Positions 32,076 through 40,028 of a stretch of DNA of 64,000 nt are shown piece after piece. The notes under the pieces were generated by a model. It was not told the origin of the DNA. It saw nothing but the letters and a program-made list of their open reading frames with translations, and searched no databases. Positions within the stretch are counted from its first letter, which is position 1. The number at the start of each line of letters is the position of its first letter. A program made the position numbers and the translations under genes. This stretch comes from a virus: positions 1 through 64,000 of IMG/VR virus record IMGVR_UViG_3300042377_000359. One strand, written 5' to 3'.

Positions 32076-32083
32076 TATCTTTG
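32076..32083 (+). promoter_or_regulatory. -7 box TATCTTTG, nearly leaderless
   Basis: TATCTTTG ends only 5 nt before the ATG at 32089, so the transcript would begin at or very near the start codon. Confidence 0.5.
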
Positions 32084-32088
32084 CAAAA

Positions 32089-32409
32089 ATGAAAAAAATC
32101 GCCTCATATTTTTTGATTTTATTTAGAATTCACTATATTCCCAAAAAGGATAAGCTGAAAACTTATAAAATCATGAAGGGGATTTATAAAAGATGGGATT
32201 GTGAGCCGGTTGTGGGGATGTGCGCGATACTAAAGGTGCATGGTGATTTGAAGCACTATAAAGATATGTACTATTTATACCCTGAGCTATTTATCCACGA
32301 GCCAAAAAAACAATTTAAAAGGCAAGTTCATTGGTTTCACTTGTTTGGTAATGGAGTTAAGAAAAGAATTGAAATTTTAGAGAAAGCTATTAAAATTTTA
32401 CAAAAATGA
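32089..32409 (+). CDS. Small basic protein, unknown
   Basis: 106 residues, basic, with a hydrophobic start (IASYFLILFRI) and a charged helical end (KKRIEILEKAIKILQK). If the promoter box at 32076 is used, translation would be leaderless or begin at the Met at 32173. It overlaps the next gene by 4 nt. Confidence 0.48.
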   Translation: MKKIASYFLILFRIHYIPKKDKLKTYKIMKGIYKRWDCEPVVGMCAILKVHGDLKHYKDMYYLYPELFIHEPKKQFKRQVHWFHLFGNGVKKRIEILEKAIKILQK

Positions 32410-32567
32410 ACGAGAGATTAAGAAAAATAAAAGAGGAGCATGGAGTAGAATGCTCATGTTCTATTTGCAGAAGTCCGGAAGAGTCGGCTATCTATTGGAT
32501 AGAAAAGCTTGAGGACTTGCAAGCCGAGGCCGACTACGAGCATGATGATCATAGAAATTTTGAATAA
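32406..32567 (+). CDS. 53-residue protein with Cys cluster
   Basis: Read from the sequence: ATG 32406 (overlapping the upstream stop as ATGA) to TAA 32567, with CSCSIC in the middle and an acidic His-rich end (EHDDHRNFE). The Cys and His residues could bind a metal. Last gene before a convergent terminator. Confidence 0.5.
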   Translation: MNERLRKIKEEHGVECSCSICRSPEESAIYWIEKLEDLQAEADYEHDDHRNFE

Positions 32568-32570
32568 AAA

Positions 32571-32592
32571 AAACCCACTTGTTAGTGGGTTT
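32571..32592. terminator. Bidirectional terminator between convergent genes
   Basis: AAACCCAC pairs with GTGGGTTT around TTGTTA, with A and T runs on the two sides, so it can end transcripts from both directions (stops at 32567 and 32598). Confidence 0.85.
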
Positions 32593-32597
32593 TTTGT

Positions 32598-34967
32598 TTA
32601 GAAGTCTAATGGTTTCGGTTCTAATGCGTAGTTAATGGTCCCGGCTCTTTTGAGTACTACTCTATATACCCTAGGCTTAGTGCCATCTTTTTGCGTTACT
32701 CTCTGTTCGGAGAAGCCCAACTGTTTTAAAGCGCGGGGAACGTTTTTGATATCCAATCTGACACCTGATGCAGATAAAGTTGTTTGAACGTGCTCGGCAA
32801 TCCTTGATGCTGTTAAATGCACTTCTTCTAGATGAGGGTAATCCTTTGGATGACCAATGGCTTCCATTACAAATTCAAAGTCCGATGTTGTTGTTTCGTA
32901 TTTTTTGTTTTGTGAATCTCTGAATGCTTCTTCTTCTGGTGTTAATTGAAAATTGAATCCTAATTTGTAAAGAGCATATGCTTGAGACCACACTTTGTGG
33001 ATATCAATCTTTTGTACTCCTGTATGGAAGTTATTATATGAATGGTCAATCTCATCTATTTCAAAGCATAACCAACGAGTGTTTTCTGTATCGGTTAAGA
33101 ATTGAGTGGTATTGGTTGAACCCCAGAAAGAACATCTACGAGGTTGCTCCTCTTCATCTTCGGCATAGGCTTTACGCTGCTTGATGGCTTTCTTTGAGAT
33201 GATTGCTTTTAATGCATTAATTTCAAACCCACGCGCACCCGATAACTCTTCTAGGTTATAGATAAAGTTTTCTGATAGACGGATAATAGAATCTTTGTCA
33301 TCTTTTAATTTCTCATCGGTATAGTACTTGCTTCCAAATGGATTTAAAAATTTAATGAATGTTGACTTACCGGTGTTTTGTTTCTCTCCTACTAAAACCA
33401 TTACGATACGGTTTTCAAGATTTGATATCGAGCAAGGGATTGAACGTACTAATGCTTTCTTAAATTGATTAACAAAGAACTCTTGGTTATTTGTTTGGAT
33501 GTGATTTGCTAAATCTGCAATATGGTCCGTTACGCCATCCCATTTAGGAAGGGATTCAAAATACTCTCTGAATGGATCGTAATTTTGTACAAAGTCTGAA
33601 CGAAGGAGTGATTTGATTTTATCTAAAGGGTAGTTGAATCCTCTCTTGCACGCATCACGATAAATAGAATCGGCATTTACTTTAACAAACTCTACTTCCT
33701 TTTTTAATTTTACTTCTGATTTTTGGGTGATGATGTTTCTACGGAAATCATATTTAGCTTCGAGATACATCTCCATTTTTTCAATGGCTGGTTTTTTATC
33801 GTAGTTGAATAGTGCTTCGTACTTTTTGTATAGATATTCTACCTCTGCTTTAAGGGTATAATCATTTGCTCTTTTAGAACGCTCTGCTAGAAATTTATAT
33901 TCGTTCTCGGTAAAGTATAGACCTGCTTTTATTTTTGCCAAGACATATTCTTGGATTTCTTTTGAGACACTAATCTCTGGTGTTTCACTTTCCTGCTGTT
34001 GGGAGTTTTTTTTTCGAGGGGAGATATCTAAGCCACAATCCTTGGCTAGACCAAAAAATGTTTTATAGGTGATCGAATTTTCGAGCCCCCCGCGCTTCCC
34101 ATTTAAGCATCGGTCATATTGTAGGTCTGTATCTTTTACATCATATAAATCGTTGAACTGAGAGATGCGATGAAAATAATCTCTACCATCCTCGCCAAGA
34201 CCATCTGCTAATGCAAATCCAATATCTCTCCAATCTTTATATCCACAAGTAAGGTCTAATTTCGTTTCTTCAATTTGTCTAACAACATACTCAACATCGT
34301 GGGCAACATCGGTTGTGGGAGCAATAGTTTTAACATCGCGCTTGCGCTTACGATCAAGATACTGCTTAGTTGGCTTATAAGTTGGCCTATTATGAAAATC
34401 ATCAGGGTTAATTAAATATAAATCTTCGTCATAAGAAACAAACCTTAAACGAAGCTGGTCTCCTGTTCCTGTATCTATGGATACACTTAAATTTTCTTTT
34501 AATTCATTCTCTATAGAACGGAAACAATCCTCGTGCTGTTCAGGGTTTATTTTAACTACAAATGTTAAGCCTTCTCCTGATACTGATAAAAATGCGCAGA
34601 TAACTGCAGGAATTTGCGAGATTGATTTTTTAAGGGCAATGAAATCTTCTGTTGTGTTAAGATGGTCATTACCTTTAGAATCAATATCAATATTTAATAA
34701 CCCTGAGTGCTTGACAATATTTTCAGTCTTGCGGTAATCTCTCACTAATGCTGAGATTGTTAGCGCGGGTAAATTTTCAATTTTAAACCTGTCCCTATCT
34801 TTTTTGATTTCGATACTACGAACGGAATTTACAATTTCTTTGTATTTACCGTTTTTAATATTTAGCATCTCATCGAAGAAATCAACTTCGTAAGGGATAA
34901 CACCAGGAACCATCTGTTCCGTTTTTGAAGAATACTTTGGCTTGTAAGCCGAGATTTTTAGATTCAT
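32598..34967 (-). CDS. BT4734-type primase with VapE-like ATPase
   Basis: 789 residues in three parts: a BT4734/VirE N-terminal primase domain (about 1-190; catalytic Asp in LLNIDIDSKG, D94/D96), a PriCT-2 segment (about 222-310; YKDWRDIGFALADGLG), and a VapE-like superfamily 3 type ATPase (about 440-740) with Walker A GEKQNTGKST (527-536), an acidic Walker B-like NLEELS (571-576) and FWGSTNTTQFL. It would lay primers and unwind DNA. It is the main replication enzyme of this phage; no replicative polymerase is in the window. Confidence 0.85.
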   Translation of the reverse strand: MNLKISAYKPKYSSKTEQMVPGVIPYEVDFFDEMLNIKNGKYKEIVNSVRSIEIKKDRDRFKIENLPALTISALVRDYRKTENIVKHSGLLNIDIDSKGNDHLNTTEDFIALKKSISQIPAVICAFLSVSGEGLTFVVKINPEQHEDCFRSIENELKENLSVSIDTGTGDQLRLRFVSYDEDLYLINPDDFHNRPTYKPTKQYLDRKRKRDVKTIAPTTDVAHDVEYVVRQIEETKLDLTCGYKDWRDIGFALADGLGEDGRDYFHRISQFNDLYDVKDTDLQYDRCLNGKRGGLENSITYKTFFGLAKDCGLDISPRKKNSQQQESETPEISVSKEIQEYVLAKIKAGLYFTENEYKFLAERSKRANDYTLKAEVEYLYKKYEALFNYDKKPAIEKMEMYLEAKYDFRRNIITQKSEVKLKKEVEFVKVNADSIYRDACKRGFNYPLDKIKSLLRSDFVQNYDPFREYFESLPKWDGVTDHIADLANHIQTNNQEFFVNQFKKALVRSIPCSISNLENRIVMVLVGEKQNTGKSTFIKFLNPFGSKYYTDEKLKDDKDSIIRLSENFIYNLEELSGARGFEINALKAIISKKAIKQRKAYAEDEEEQPRRCSFWGSTNTTQFLTDTENTRWLCFEIDEIDHSYNNFHTGVQKIDIHKVWSQAYALYKLGFNFQLTPEEEAFRDSQNKKYETTTSDFEFVMEAIGHPKDYPHLEEVHLTASRIAEHVQTTLSASGVRLDIKNVPRALKQLGFSEQRVTQKDGTKPRVYRVVLKRAGTINYALEPKPLDF

Positions 34968-34980
34968 ATATATATTTATT

Positions 34981-35190
34981 TTATTCGAGGGGCTGTAAAA
35001 GTACTAATTCATTTTGACATCTGAAAACTATTTTGCCGGATTTTAATTCCACACTATAATATTTCATTCCACAGGGGAATATTTCTATTTCGATAATCTT
35101 GCCCGGTGCTGATTGCTTTGGGTTTTCTTTATCAAAAATTTTTGCTTTAACTTCGTCTCCGATGTTTAAGATAATGTTGCTGCCAGCCAT
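34981..35190 (-). CDS. Small beta-rich protein, unknown
   Basis: 69 residues, likely an SH3/Tudor-like barrel: LNIGDEVKAKIFD, APGKIIEIEIF, KYYSVELKSGKIVF. Starts 44 nt inside the helicase gene and precedes the primase by 13 nt, so it may be an adaptor to one of them. Inference only. Confidence 0.5.
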   Translation of the reverse strand: MAGSNIILNIGDEVKAKIFDKENPKQSAPGKIIEIEIFPCGMKYYSVELKSGKIVFRCQNELVLLQPLE

Positions 35191-36589
35191 GTTGGTATCC
35201 TTTTAATTTTCCATATTGATTAAACGCTTCGGTCCCTCTTTCTAATAATTGGTGAACCATCCAACCTATTTTATATTCTTTTATTGTTCTAATTAATTCT
35301 AATTCTTCGATGGTCATTTGTGAAAATCTTTTATTGAGTAACTCTTGAGGAATCTCAGGAAGTTTCTCTTTAATGATTTCTACAATACCTTCGCTCGTTG
35401 CTAACTTCTCTCTGTCTGTTGGGAATTCAAACCCGCAGAACTTGCATACTTTACTTACGGCAGGAATTAAACATCCACACGCAGGGTTCAAACATTCTTT
35501 AATAGGGGCTAATCCTTTTTTACCTGAACCCTTCTTTTGAGGGGTAAGAGTCCATTCTCTCACATCGTCATACCATCCGTGCTCTAGGATGTTTGACCCC
35601 ATGTCAATTATATTAAAGAACTCTTTGTTTGGAAGCGGTCTAGAACCACGACCAATCATTTGCAAATATAATGCTAGGGATTTAGTTTTCCTATTTAGTA
35701 TAACTGTCTGAATTCCGGGGAAATCATAACCTTTTGTTACAATACCTTGGTTAACTAAAATCATGGCATCACCTCTTTCGAATTGTTCAAATGCATCACG
35801 ACGTTCTTGCTCAGAACATAATGAGGTATCGGATACCACGAATACTGCTTTGATACCTCTTTCATTAAATTCTCTAGCTGTTCGGATAGTGTGATCAACA
35901 TTGATACAAAAACAAATAGCTTTTGTATTTGGGGTATGCTCTTGGTAGGCATCAATCATTCCGGCATACATTGTTTTCTTGTCAAACTTTTGAAATAGTT
36001 CATCGGCATCGTAATCATCTCCTCGCGTCTTTAGTTTGCCGAAATTTTCCCAAGCGCCAAAATACTTTGCGTTAACTAAGAATCCTTTGTCGATAAGTTC
36101 ATTGATTTCTATTACCTCAACCATATCGTGATAAAACTCGGATAGGTTAAATTTAGATGTGGAGATAGGGGTAGCTGTTAAGCCTACTACAAATGAGTTA
36201 TCATAAATGTGATTATTTAATACTCTGCTAAATGCATTAATATGTGCTTCGTCAATAATCACTAAATCTGCTTCAGGCATATTCCTGCGATTTAATGTTT
36301 GGATGGATGCTACATAGCAAGGGGCAATCTGACCTTTCCAATTAGGGTTAATCATCATTGGATTAATGCCGTTCCTTTTTAAATGGGTTTGTGCTTGAGT
36401 CATTAACTCCCAGCGGTCTGCGATGATTAGGACACTTCGTCCTCTTTTTATGGCTTCTACGGCCATATAGGTAAATACTACTGATTTCCCCCCACCTGTG
36501 CTTAGTCTAAATACTACTCTTTTTTTGCCTTCTTTAAACTTTTCTTTGATACGGACAATTGCCGTTGATTGATATTCTCTTAATTTCAT
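35147..36589 (-). CDS. SF2 DEAD/DEAH-box helicase
   Basis: 480 residues from ATG 36589 (KLREYQSTAIVRIKEKF); an upstream frame would cross the promoter. Motifs: Q-like LREYQ, Walker A STGGGKS, DEAH in VIIDEAHIN, GLTATP, and motif VI QMIGRGSR. After the helicase core comes a zinc ribbon with CLNPACGC and CKFCGF. The family includes RecQ/UvrB-type translocases of phages. Role in replication or repair is inferred from the neighbouring primase. Confidence 0.88.
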   Translation of the reverse strand: MKLREYQSTAIVRIKEKFKEGKKRVVFRLSTGGGKSVVFTYMAVEAIKRGRSVLIIADRWELMTQAQTHLKRNGINPMMINPNWKGQIAPCYVASIQTLNRRNMPEADLVIIDEAHINAFSRVLNNHIYDNSFVVGLTATPISTSKFNLSEFYHDMVEVIEINELIDKGFLVNAKYFGAWENFGKLKTRGDDYDADELFQKFDKKTMYAGMIDAYQEHTPNTKAICFCINVDHTIRTAREFNERGIKAVFVVSDTSLCSEQERRDAFEQFERGDAMILVNQGIVTKGYDFPGIQTVILNRKTKSLALYLQMIGRGSRPLPNKEFFNIIDMGSNILEHGWYDDVREWTLTPQKKGSGKKGLAPIKECLNPACGCLIPAVSKVCKFCGFEFPTDREKLATSEGIVEIIKEKLPEIPQELLNKRFSQMTIEELELIRTIKEYKIGWMVHQLLERGTEAFNQYGKLKGYQHGWQQHYLKHRRRS

Positions 36590-36591
36590 AC

Positions 36592-36616
36592 GGCACAATA
36601 ATACAAATTTTGTGCC
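36592..36616. promoter_or_regulatory. Operator-like palindrome in divergent promoter
   Basis: GGCACAA (36592-36598) and TTGTGCC (36610-36616) form a perfect inverted repeat with 11-bp spacer, between the divergent starts at 36589 and 36646. The right arm overlaps the TTTG -33 element. Confidence 0.6.
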
Positions 36617-36639
36617 AATAATAAAATATGTTATATTTG
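36609..36639 (+). promoter_or_regulatory. Full Bacteroidota promoter
   Basis: TTTG (36609-36612), 19 nt, TATATTTG (36632-36639): the textbook arrangement. The ATG at 36646 follows after 6 nt, so the transcript is almost leaderless. Confidence 0.8.
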
Positions 36640-36645
36640 TAATGT

Positions 36646-37242
36646 ATGGAAACTGGCGTATTAGCATTTATGAATCACGTTAAAAAAGAATGTGAAGCCT
36701 ATGAGGTTCAACTCTGTATCCGTAAGGGCAAGTATGTTGTCCTAAATAAAAAAAACCAATGTAGCGGATATTTTGATCCTGAAGAAGGGAAAGAAAGATT
36801 AGTCGTTGCAAGTAATCGAAAAGATTTCCTATCCATTTTAGTCCACGAATATGCACATCTGACACAATGGGCTGATAACTGCTATGAGTGGTATAACTAT
36901 GGCGAATCCTATAATTTAGTGGATGAATGGTTAGGTGGGGAAGATGTTCACAATATCGGAAGGCATTTAAAAAGGGCTATGCTAATCGAGCTTGATAATG
37001 AGAAGAGATCAGTAGCATTGATTAAAAAATTCAAATTACCTATAGACATTGATGATTATATCCGAAAGGCTAATTCGTATATGTTTTTTTGGTTATACTT
37101 AAAGTACACGAGGTCTTGGTCTAAAGCCAGCAATAGTCCTTATAATAATAAAACAATCATATCTAAAATGCCAAAGCGTTTTTTGAAAGAGTATAAAATG
37201 ACAGAGCGAATAAAACAATTATATTTCAATGAAGGCATCTGA
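36646..37242 (+). CDS. HExxH zinc metallopeptidase-like protein
   Basis: 198 residues with SILVHEYAHLTQW (H67, E68, H71), the zincin motif, preceded by a short beta-rich domain. No signal peptide or membrane helix, so it acts in the cytoplasm. Family not identified with certainty; the third zinc ligand may be E94 in VDEWLGG. Possible targets are host or repressor proteins, which is speculation. Overlaps the nuclease gene by 14 nt. Confidence 0.65.
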   Translation: METGVLAFMNHVKKECEAYEVQLCIRKGKYVVLNKKNQCSGYFDPEEGKERLVVASNRKDFLSILVHEYAHLTQWADNCYEWYNYGESYNLVDEWLGGEDVHNIGRHLKRAMLIELDNEKRSVALIKKFKLPIDIDDYIRKANSYMFFWLYLKYTRSWSKASNSPYNNKTIISKMPKRFLKEYKMTERIKQLYFNEGI

Positions 37243-37612
37243 GTTAAACCTGCAAGGGACTTGTTATCAATGGGCATACAATACATATCAGGAAGTTAGA
37301 GGTATATTGCACCATATCCCAAATGGGGGTAAGAGGTCAATAGTCGAGGCTGCTCAATTAAAAGCTAGTGGAGTTGTTATGGGAGTTTGCGATTTATTTT
37401 TACCTTTGGCGCGAAGGAGCGCTCATGGCTTATATATTGAGATGAAGCTACCGGGCGAAAAGCTTAGAGCGGAGCAGGTAATGTTTGCTGACAAAGTTTC
37501 CAAAAATGGATACTTTGTGTATCGTATTGATAATGTAGAAGAGTTTAAAGGATTAATAGAGTGGTATTTAGGTCACCATGAAATAGAACCTAGTCAATGT
37601 AAATTTTTATAA
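37229..37612 (+). CDS. VRR-NUC domain nuclease
   Basis: 127 residues: HHIPNGGKRS near the front, then ASGVVMGVCDLFLPLAR with D64 and GLYIEMKLPG with E80 and K82, closing with the QVMFADKVSKNGYF helix. This is the PD-(D/E)XK core of VRR-NUC nucleases, often structure-specific resolvases in phages. Overlaps the metallopeptidase gene by 14 nt. Confidence 0.82.
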   Translation: MKASELNLQGTCYQWAYNTYQEVRGILHHIPNGGKRSIVEAAQLKASGVVMGVCDLFLPLARRSAHGLYIEMKLPGEKLRAEQVMFADKVSKNGYFVYRIDNVEEFKGLIEWYLGHHEIEPSQCKFL

Positions 37613-37613
37613 T

Positions 37614-37865
37614 ATGGTAAAGAAAATGTTTAATGAGTACCTTTTAATCAGAAGAGATGAAGGGGTCAAACAAATTGGAACAATTGAATTATTGGACACT
37701 ACAGTAGAGCGTCCTTTTTCTGGGACAGTAGTGTCTTCTTTTGATGAATCTGAAGTTGCAATTGATATTAGGATTGCATACCAAAGAAATGCTGGTACTC
37801 CTATCTTTGTTGAAGGAGAAGAGTATTGGGTAGTTAGAAAGGTTGATATTATCTGTGAACTATAA
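37614..37865 (+). CDS. Small beta-rich protein, GroES-like candidate
   Basis: 83 residues, beta-rich, with YLLIRRDEGVKQIGTIELLD and FVEGEEYWVVRKVDIICEL at the end. The outline (short beta barrel closing with REVDI-like strand) loosely resembles small GroES-type folds, but the match is weak. ATG at 37626 is an alternative start. Overlaps the next gene by 1 nt. Confidence 0.42.
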   Translation: MVKKMFNEYLLIRRDEGVKQIGTIELLDTTVERPFSGTVVSSFDESEVAIDIRIAYQRNAGTPIFVEGEEYWVVRKVDIICEL

Positions 37866-38074
37866 TGCCTTATATAGCAGATTTGACTATACTAAAATCA
37901 GGTAAACTTCAAGGCGTAGTGAATGTAATAGTTTCTTCAGATGACATTAATGTTATCCGAAAGGACAACCTAACGAGAGCGGTTAGGAGATTTACTACTG
38001 CCAAGAAGGTATCTGATTTCAATGGTTACACAATAGGCGAAATAAAAAGCATCCGACAGGTGGTTGGATTATAA
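37865..38074 (+). CDS. Small protein, unknown
   Basis: 69 residues, alpha/beta, with DLTILKSGKLQGVVNVIVSSDD and a basic helix with KDNLTRAVRRFTTAKK. Coupled to the previous gene by TAATG and followed after 9 nt by the tmRNA. Confidence 0.48.
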   Translation: MPYIADLTILKSGKLQGVVNVIVSSDDINVIRKDNLTRAVRRFTTAKKVSDFNGYTIGEIKSIRQVVGL

Positions 38075-38083
38075 TTGACATAT

Positions 38084-38374
38084 GGGCCTGACTGGAATCG
38101 ATCGGGCAAGTAAGTATTATAGACAGGGAGTGGTGACAAGCTTTTGTTACAAACAATTAAATGGCAAACCTGAATTATCGAGTGTAGGTATCGAGGATAT
38201 CCTTGCTCACGTTGAAGCTAATACTGTAGAATACAAGTTAGCAGCCTAATTTTGAGTTTCTTGGAACTTTAAACCAAGTGGTGGAGCGGTTGTTCTAAGC
38301 AACCCCAATAACCTTGTAAAAACTCTATAATATAGATGTGCATCGACACGAGAGTTCGAATCTCTCCAGGTCCA
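38084..38374 (+). ncRNA. ssrA: tmRNA, tag ANTVEYKLAA
   Basis: The 5' end GGGCCTGACTGGAATCGA matches the tmRNA start. GGGCCTG (38084-38090) pairs with CAGGTCC (38367-38373), giving a G3-U70 wobble, the alanine identity element; A follows, then CTA. The T-arm is GAGAG-TTCGAAT-CTCTC (38350-38366). The tag frame GCT AAT ACT ... GCC TAA (38217-38249) reads ANTVEYKLAA and stops, ending in the LAA degradation signal typical of tmRNA tags. At about 291 nt it is short but complete. It would rescue stalled ribosomes late in infection. Confidence 0.9.
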
Positions 38375-38395
38375 CTAATGATTTGGATTTGTTTT

Positions 38396-38408
38396 TTTCG
38401 TATATTTG
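38396..38408 (+). promoter_or_regulatory. Late promoter word TTTCGTATATTTG
   Basis: TTTCGTATATTTG after a T run, shared exactly with 45311-45323 and 56756-56768. The ATG at 38412 follows after 3 nt, so the product would be leaderless from this promoter. Confidence 0.65.
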
Positions 38409-38411
38409 TAT

Positions 38412-38540
38412 ATGGCAAAAGTAAAATCATCAGCGAAAGCTGCAAAGGCAGAAAAGGTAAACTTTGGAAAGAGAAAAACCGGCCGTGCTGCTAAGGCTAA
38501 GAATAAGCAGCAGAAACCTTATAATAGACAAGGAAGATAA
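38412..38540 (+). CDS. 42-residue Lys/Ala-rich basic protein
   Basis: Read from the sequence: ATG 38412 to TAA 38538-38540, beginning MAKVKSSAKAAKAEKVNF. It is strongly basic, like a histone tail. Coupled to the next gene by TAATG. Likely nucleic-acid binding. Confidence 0.55.
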   Translation: MAKVKSSAKAAKAEKVNFGKRKTGRAAKAKNKQQKPYNRQGR

Positions 38541-38812
38541 TGGCAAAGCAAGTTGAAAAATCTAAAATGAAGTGTAACTCTCCAAAGAGTACACCATCTC
38601 ATCCAAAGAAATCTCACGTTGTAAAAGCTTGTTCTGCAGGCAAGGAAAAAGTGATTAGATTTGGTCAGCAAGGTGTAAGTGGCTCTCCTAAAAAAGCAGG
38701 AGAATCTGAAGCATCTAAGAATAGAAGAGAATCGTTTAAAGCTCGTCACGGGGCAAATATTGCTAAGGGTAAAATGTCTGCGAGCTGGTGGAGTAATAAA
38801 GTTAAATGGTAA
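38540..38812 (+). CDS. Small basic conserved protein
   Basis: 90 residues: KMKCNSPKSTPSHPKKSHVV, VIRFGQQGV, then RRESFKARHGANIAKGKMSA and WWSNKVKW. The ESFKARHxxNIAKGKMSxxYWxxxVKW type end is a recurrent small family in large phages, including crAss-like ones (I recall it as DUF5872). The charge suggests DNA or RNA binding, maybe virion-internal. Confidence 0.6.
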   Translation: MAKQVEKSKMKCNSPKSTPSHPKKSHVVKACSAGKEKVIRFGQQGVSGSPKKAGESEASKNRRESFKARHGANIAKGKMSASWWSNKVKW

Positions 38813-38818
38813 AAGAAA

Positions 38819-39508
38819 ATGGCAATTAAAAGGAAAACATTATTAGTTGAAAACACTCCTGCTAAAGCAGCCGCTAAAGCCGCTGTAAAAGCAGCCGCTT
38901 TAAAAGCTGCTGCTAGAGATGTTTCTAAAGGTGTAGAGGCTACACCTATTGAAGTGTCAGACCCTAAAGATCCAAGGTTAAAAAGATATAGCGATAGTTT
39001 AGATGTTTACAATACAGGTAATCGTGTAAAAGGTGAGTTTATGAATTATCATAATAGTTTACCAAAATCTTCAAAATCAGATAATAAAGAAAAATCAACA
39101 TATAATGTTGTAAGTATTAGTGAAAAGGATTATCGTAGTAAATATGCCCCATTGAGAAATAAATATACAAGTTATGTAAAAAAACTATCAGAAGGTAATA
39201 TAAAAGCAATACCAAATACTAATGATAGAATTGGTATAAGAGTAAAGAGAGCAAATGGAACAGGTGATAGGGGATCAGGATATTTATATGATTTTAAAAA
39301 ACCTACACAACCAATAAAATTAAAAAAACCTATAGTTAAAAGACCAGGTGAAAGAATAGTTGCAGATAATGCTTCAGGGGGTGGATATCCTAATATAGAC
39401 AATGTTTATATTAATAATAGACTTGATTCAATTCAAAACCAAGCTGGGGAAAGATTGAAGTATGGTACAAAGTTTACAAGAGAGTGGCAATACAGAAAGA
39501 AAAAATAA
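38819..39508 (+). CDS. Lys-rich basic protein, unknown
   Basis: 229 residues. It starts with an Ala/Lys repeat helix (AKAAAKAAVKAAALKAAA) like a histone H1 tail, followed by a low-complexity basic body rich in Lys/Asn/Tyr. No fold recognised. Third gene of the basic cluster behind the tmRNA. Confidence 0.5.
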   Translation: MAIKRKTLLVENTPAKAAAKAAVKAAALKAAARDVSKGVEATPIEVSDPKDPRLKRYSDSLDVYNTGNRVKGEFMNYHNSLPKSSKSDNKEKSTYNVVSISEKDYRSKYAPLRNKYTSYVKKLSEGNIKAIPNTNDRIGIRVKRANGTGDRGSGYLYDFKKPTQPIKLKKPIVKRPGERIVADNASGGGYPNIDNVYINNRLDSIQNQAGERLKYGTKFTREWQYRKKK

Positions 39509-39524
39509 TTTAAAAAACAATAAA

Positions 39525-40007
39525 ATGGCAATATTTAAAAAGACAACTGCAACTAAAGCTGCAGAAATGTCTAAGAAAACAGGAAAGCCTGTTCAAATGA
39601 TTAGGTCTAAAGGTGTAAAGACTATTGTAACAAAACCTAAGTCACTTACAGTTGATTCTATCCCATCTAAAAAGCAAGTCCCAATGACTGTTAAAACTTT
39701 CAAAGAAGGCAAGATGGTACAAAAGGAAAAGGCTAGTAAAAATTTATTTCTTAACCCTACTACAAAACTAAAGCAAAAGTCAGCTGATGGATCTAGTTTA
39801 AAAATTTCAAGAGTATTAAAACCTTCAGATACTCTTGATGTTAGAAAATATAAGACTACAAAATCTGCAAGTGGCGTGAAAAATAAATACGAAAATGGAG
39901 AAGTATTGTATAAGTTTGGTAAAGAAGATTTAAAGGCTATTGGTACAGGGATGGCTGCAGTTGGGGCATTATCTAAAATCCCACGTTTAATTACTGGTAA
40001 AAAATAA
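39525..40007 (+). CDS. Lys-rich basic protein with MAI-KK start
   Basis: 160 residues from ATG 39525 (AIFKKTTATKAAEMSKK). The start is preferred over 39462 because it follows the AACAATAAAATG leader seen before the next gene too. Lys/Thr/Ser-rich, with a small hydrophobic helix near the end (GTGMAAVGALSKI). Minus-strand frames here are Lys-codon shadows. Confidence 0.52.
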   Translation: MAIFKKTTATKAAEMSKKTGKPVQMIRSKGVKTIVTKPKSLTVDSIPSKKQVPMTVKTFKEGKMVQKEKASKNLFLNPTTKLKQKSADGSSLKISRVLKPSDTLDVRKYKTTKSASGVKNKYENGEVLYKFGKEDLKAIGTGMAAVGALSKIPRLITGKK

Positions 40008-40028
40008 ACAATTTTTAAAAACAATAAA

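Noticed and set aside
38250-38376. Separate tRNA at the 3' part of the tmRNA
   Set aside because: The T-arm and acceptor strand pair with GGGCCTG at 38084, which makes them the tRNA-like domain of the tmRNA.
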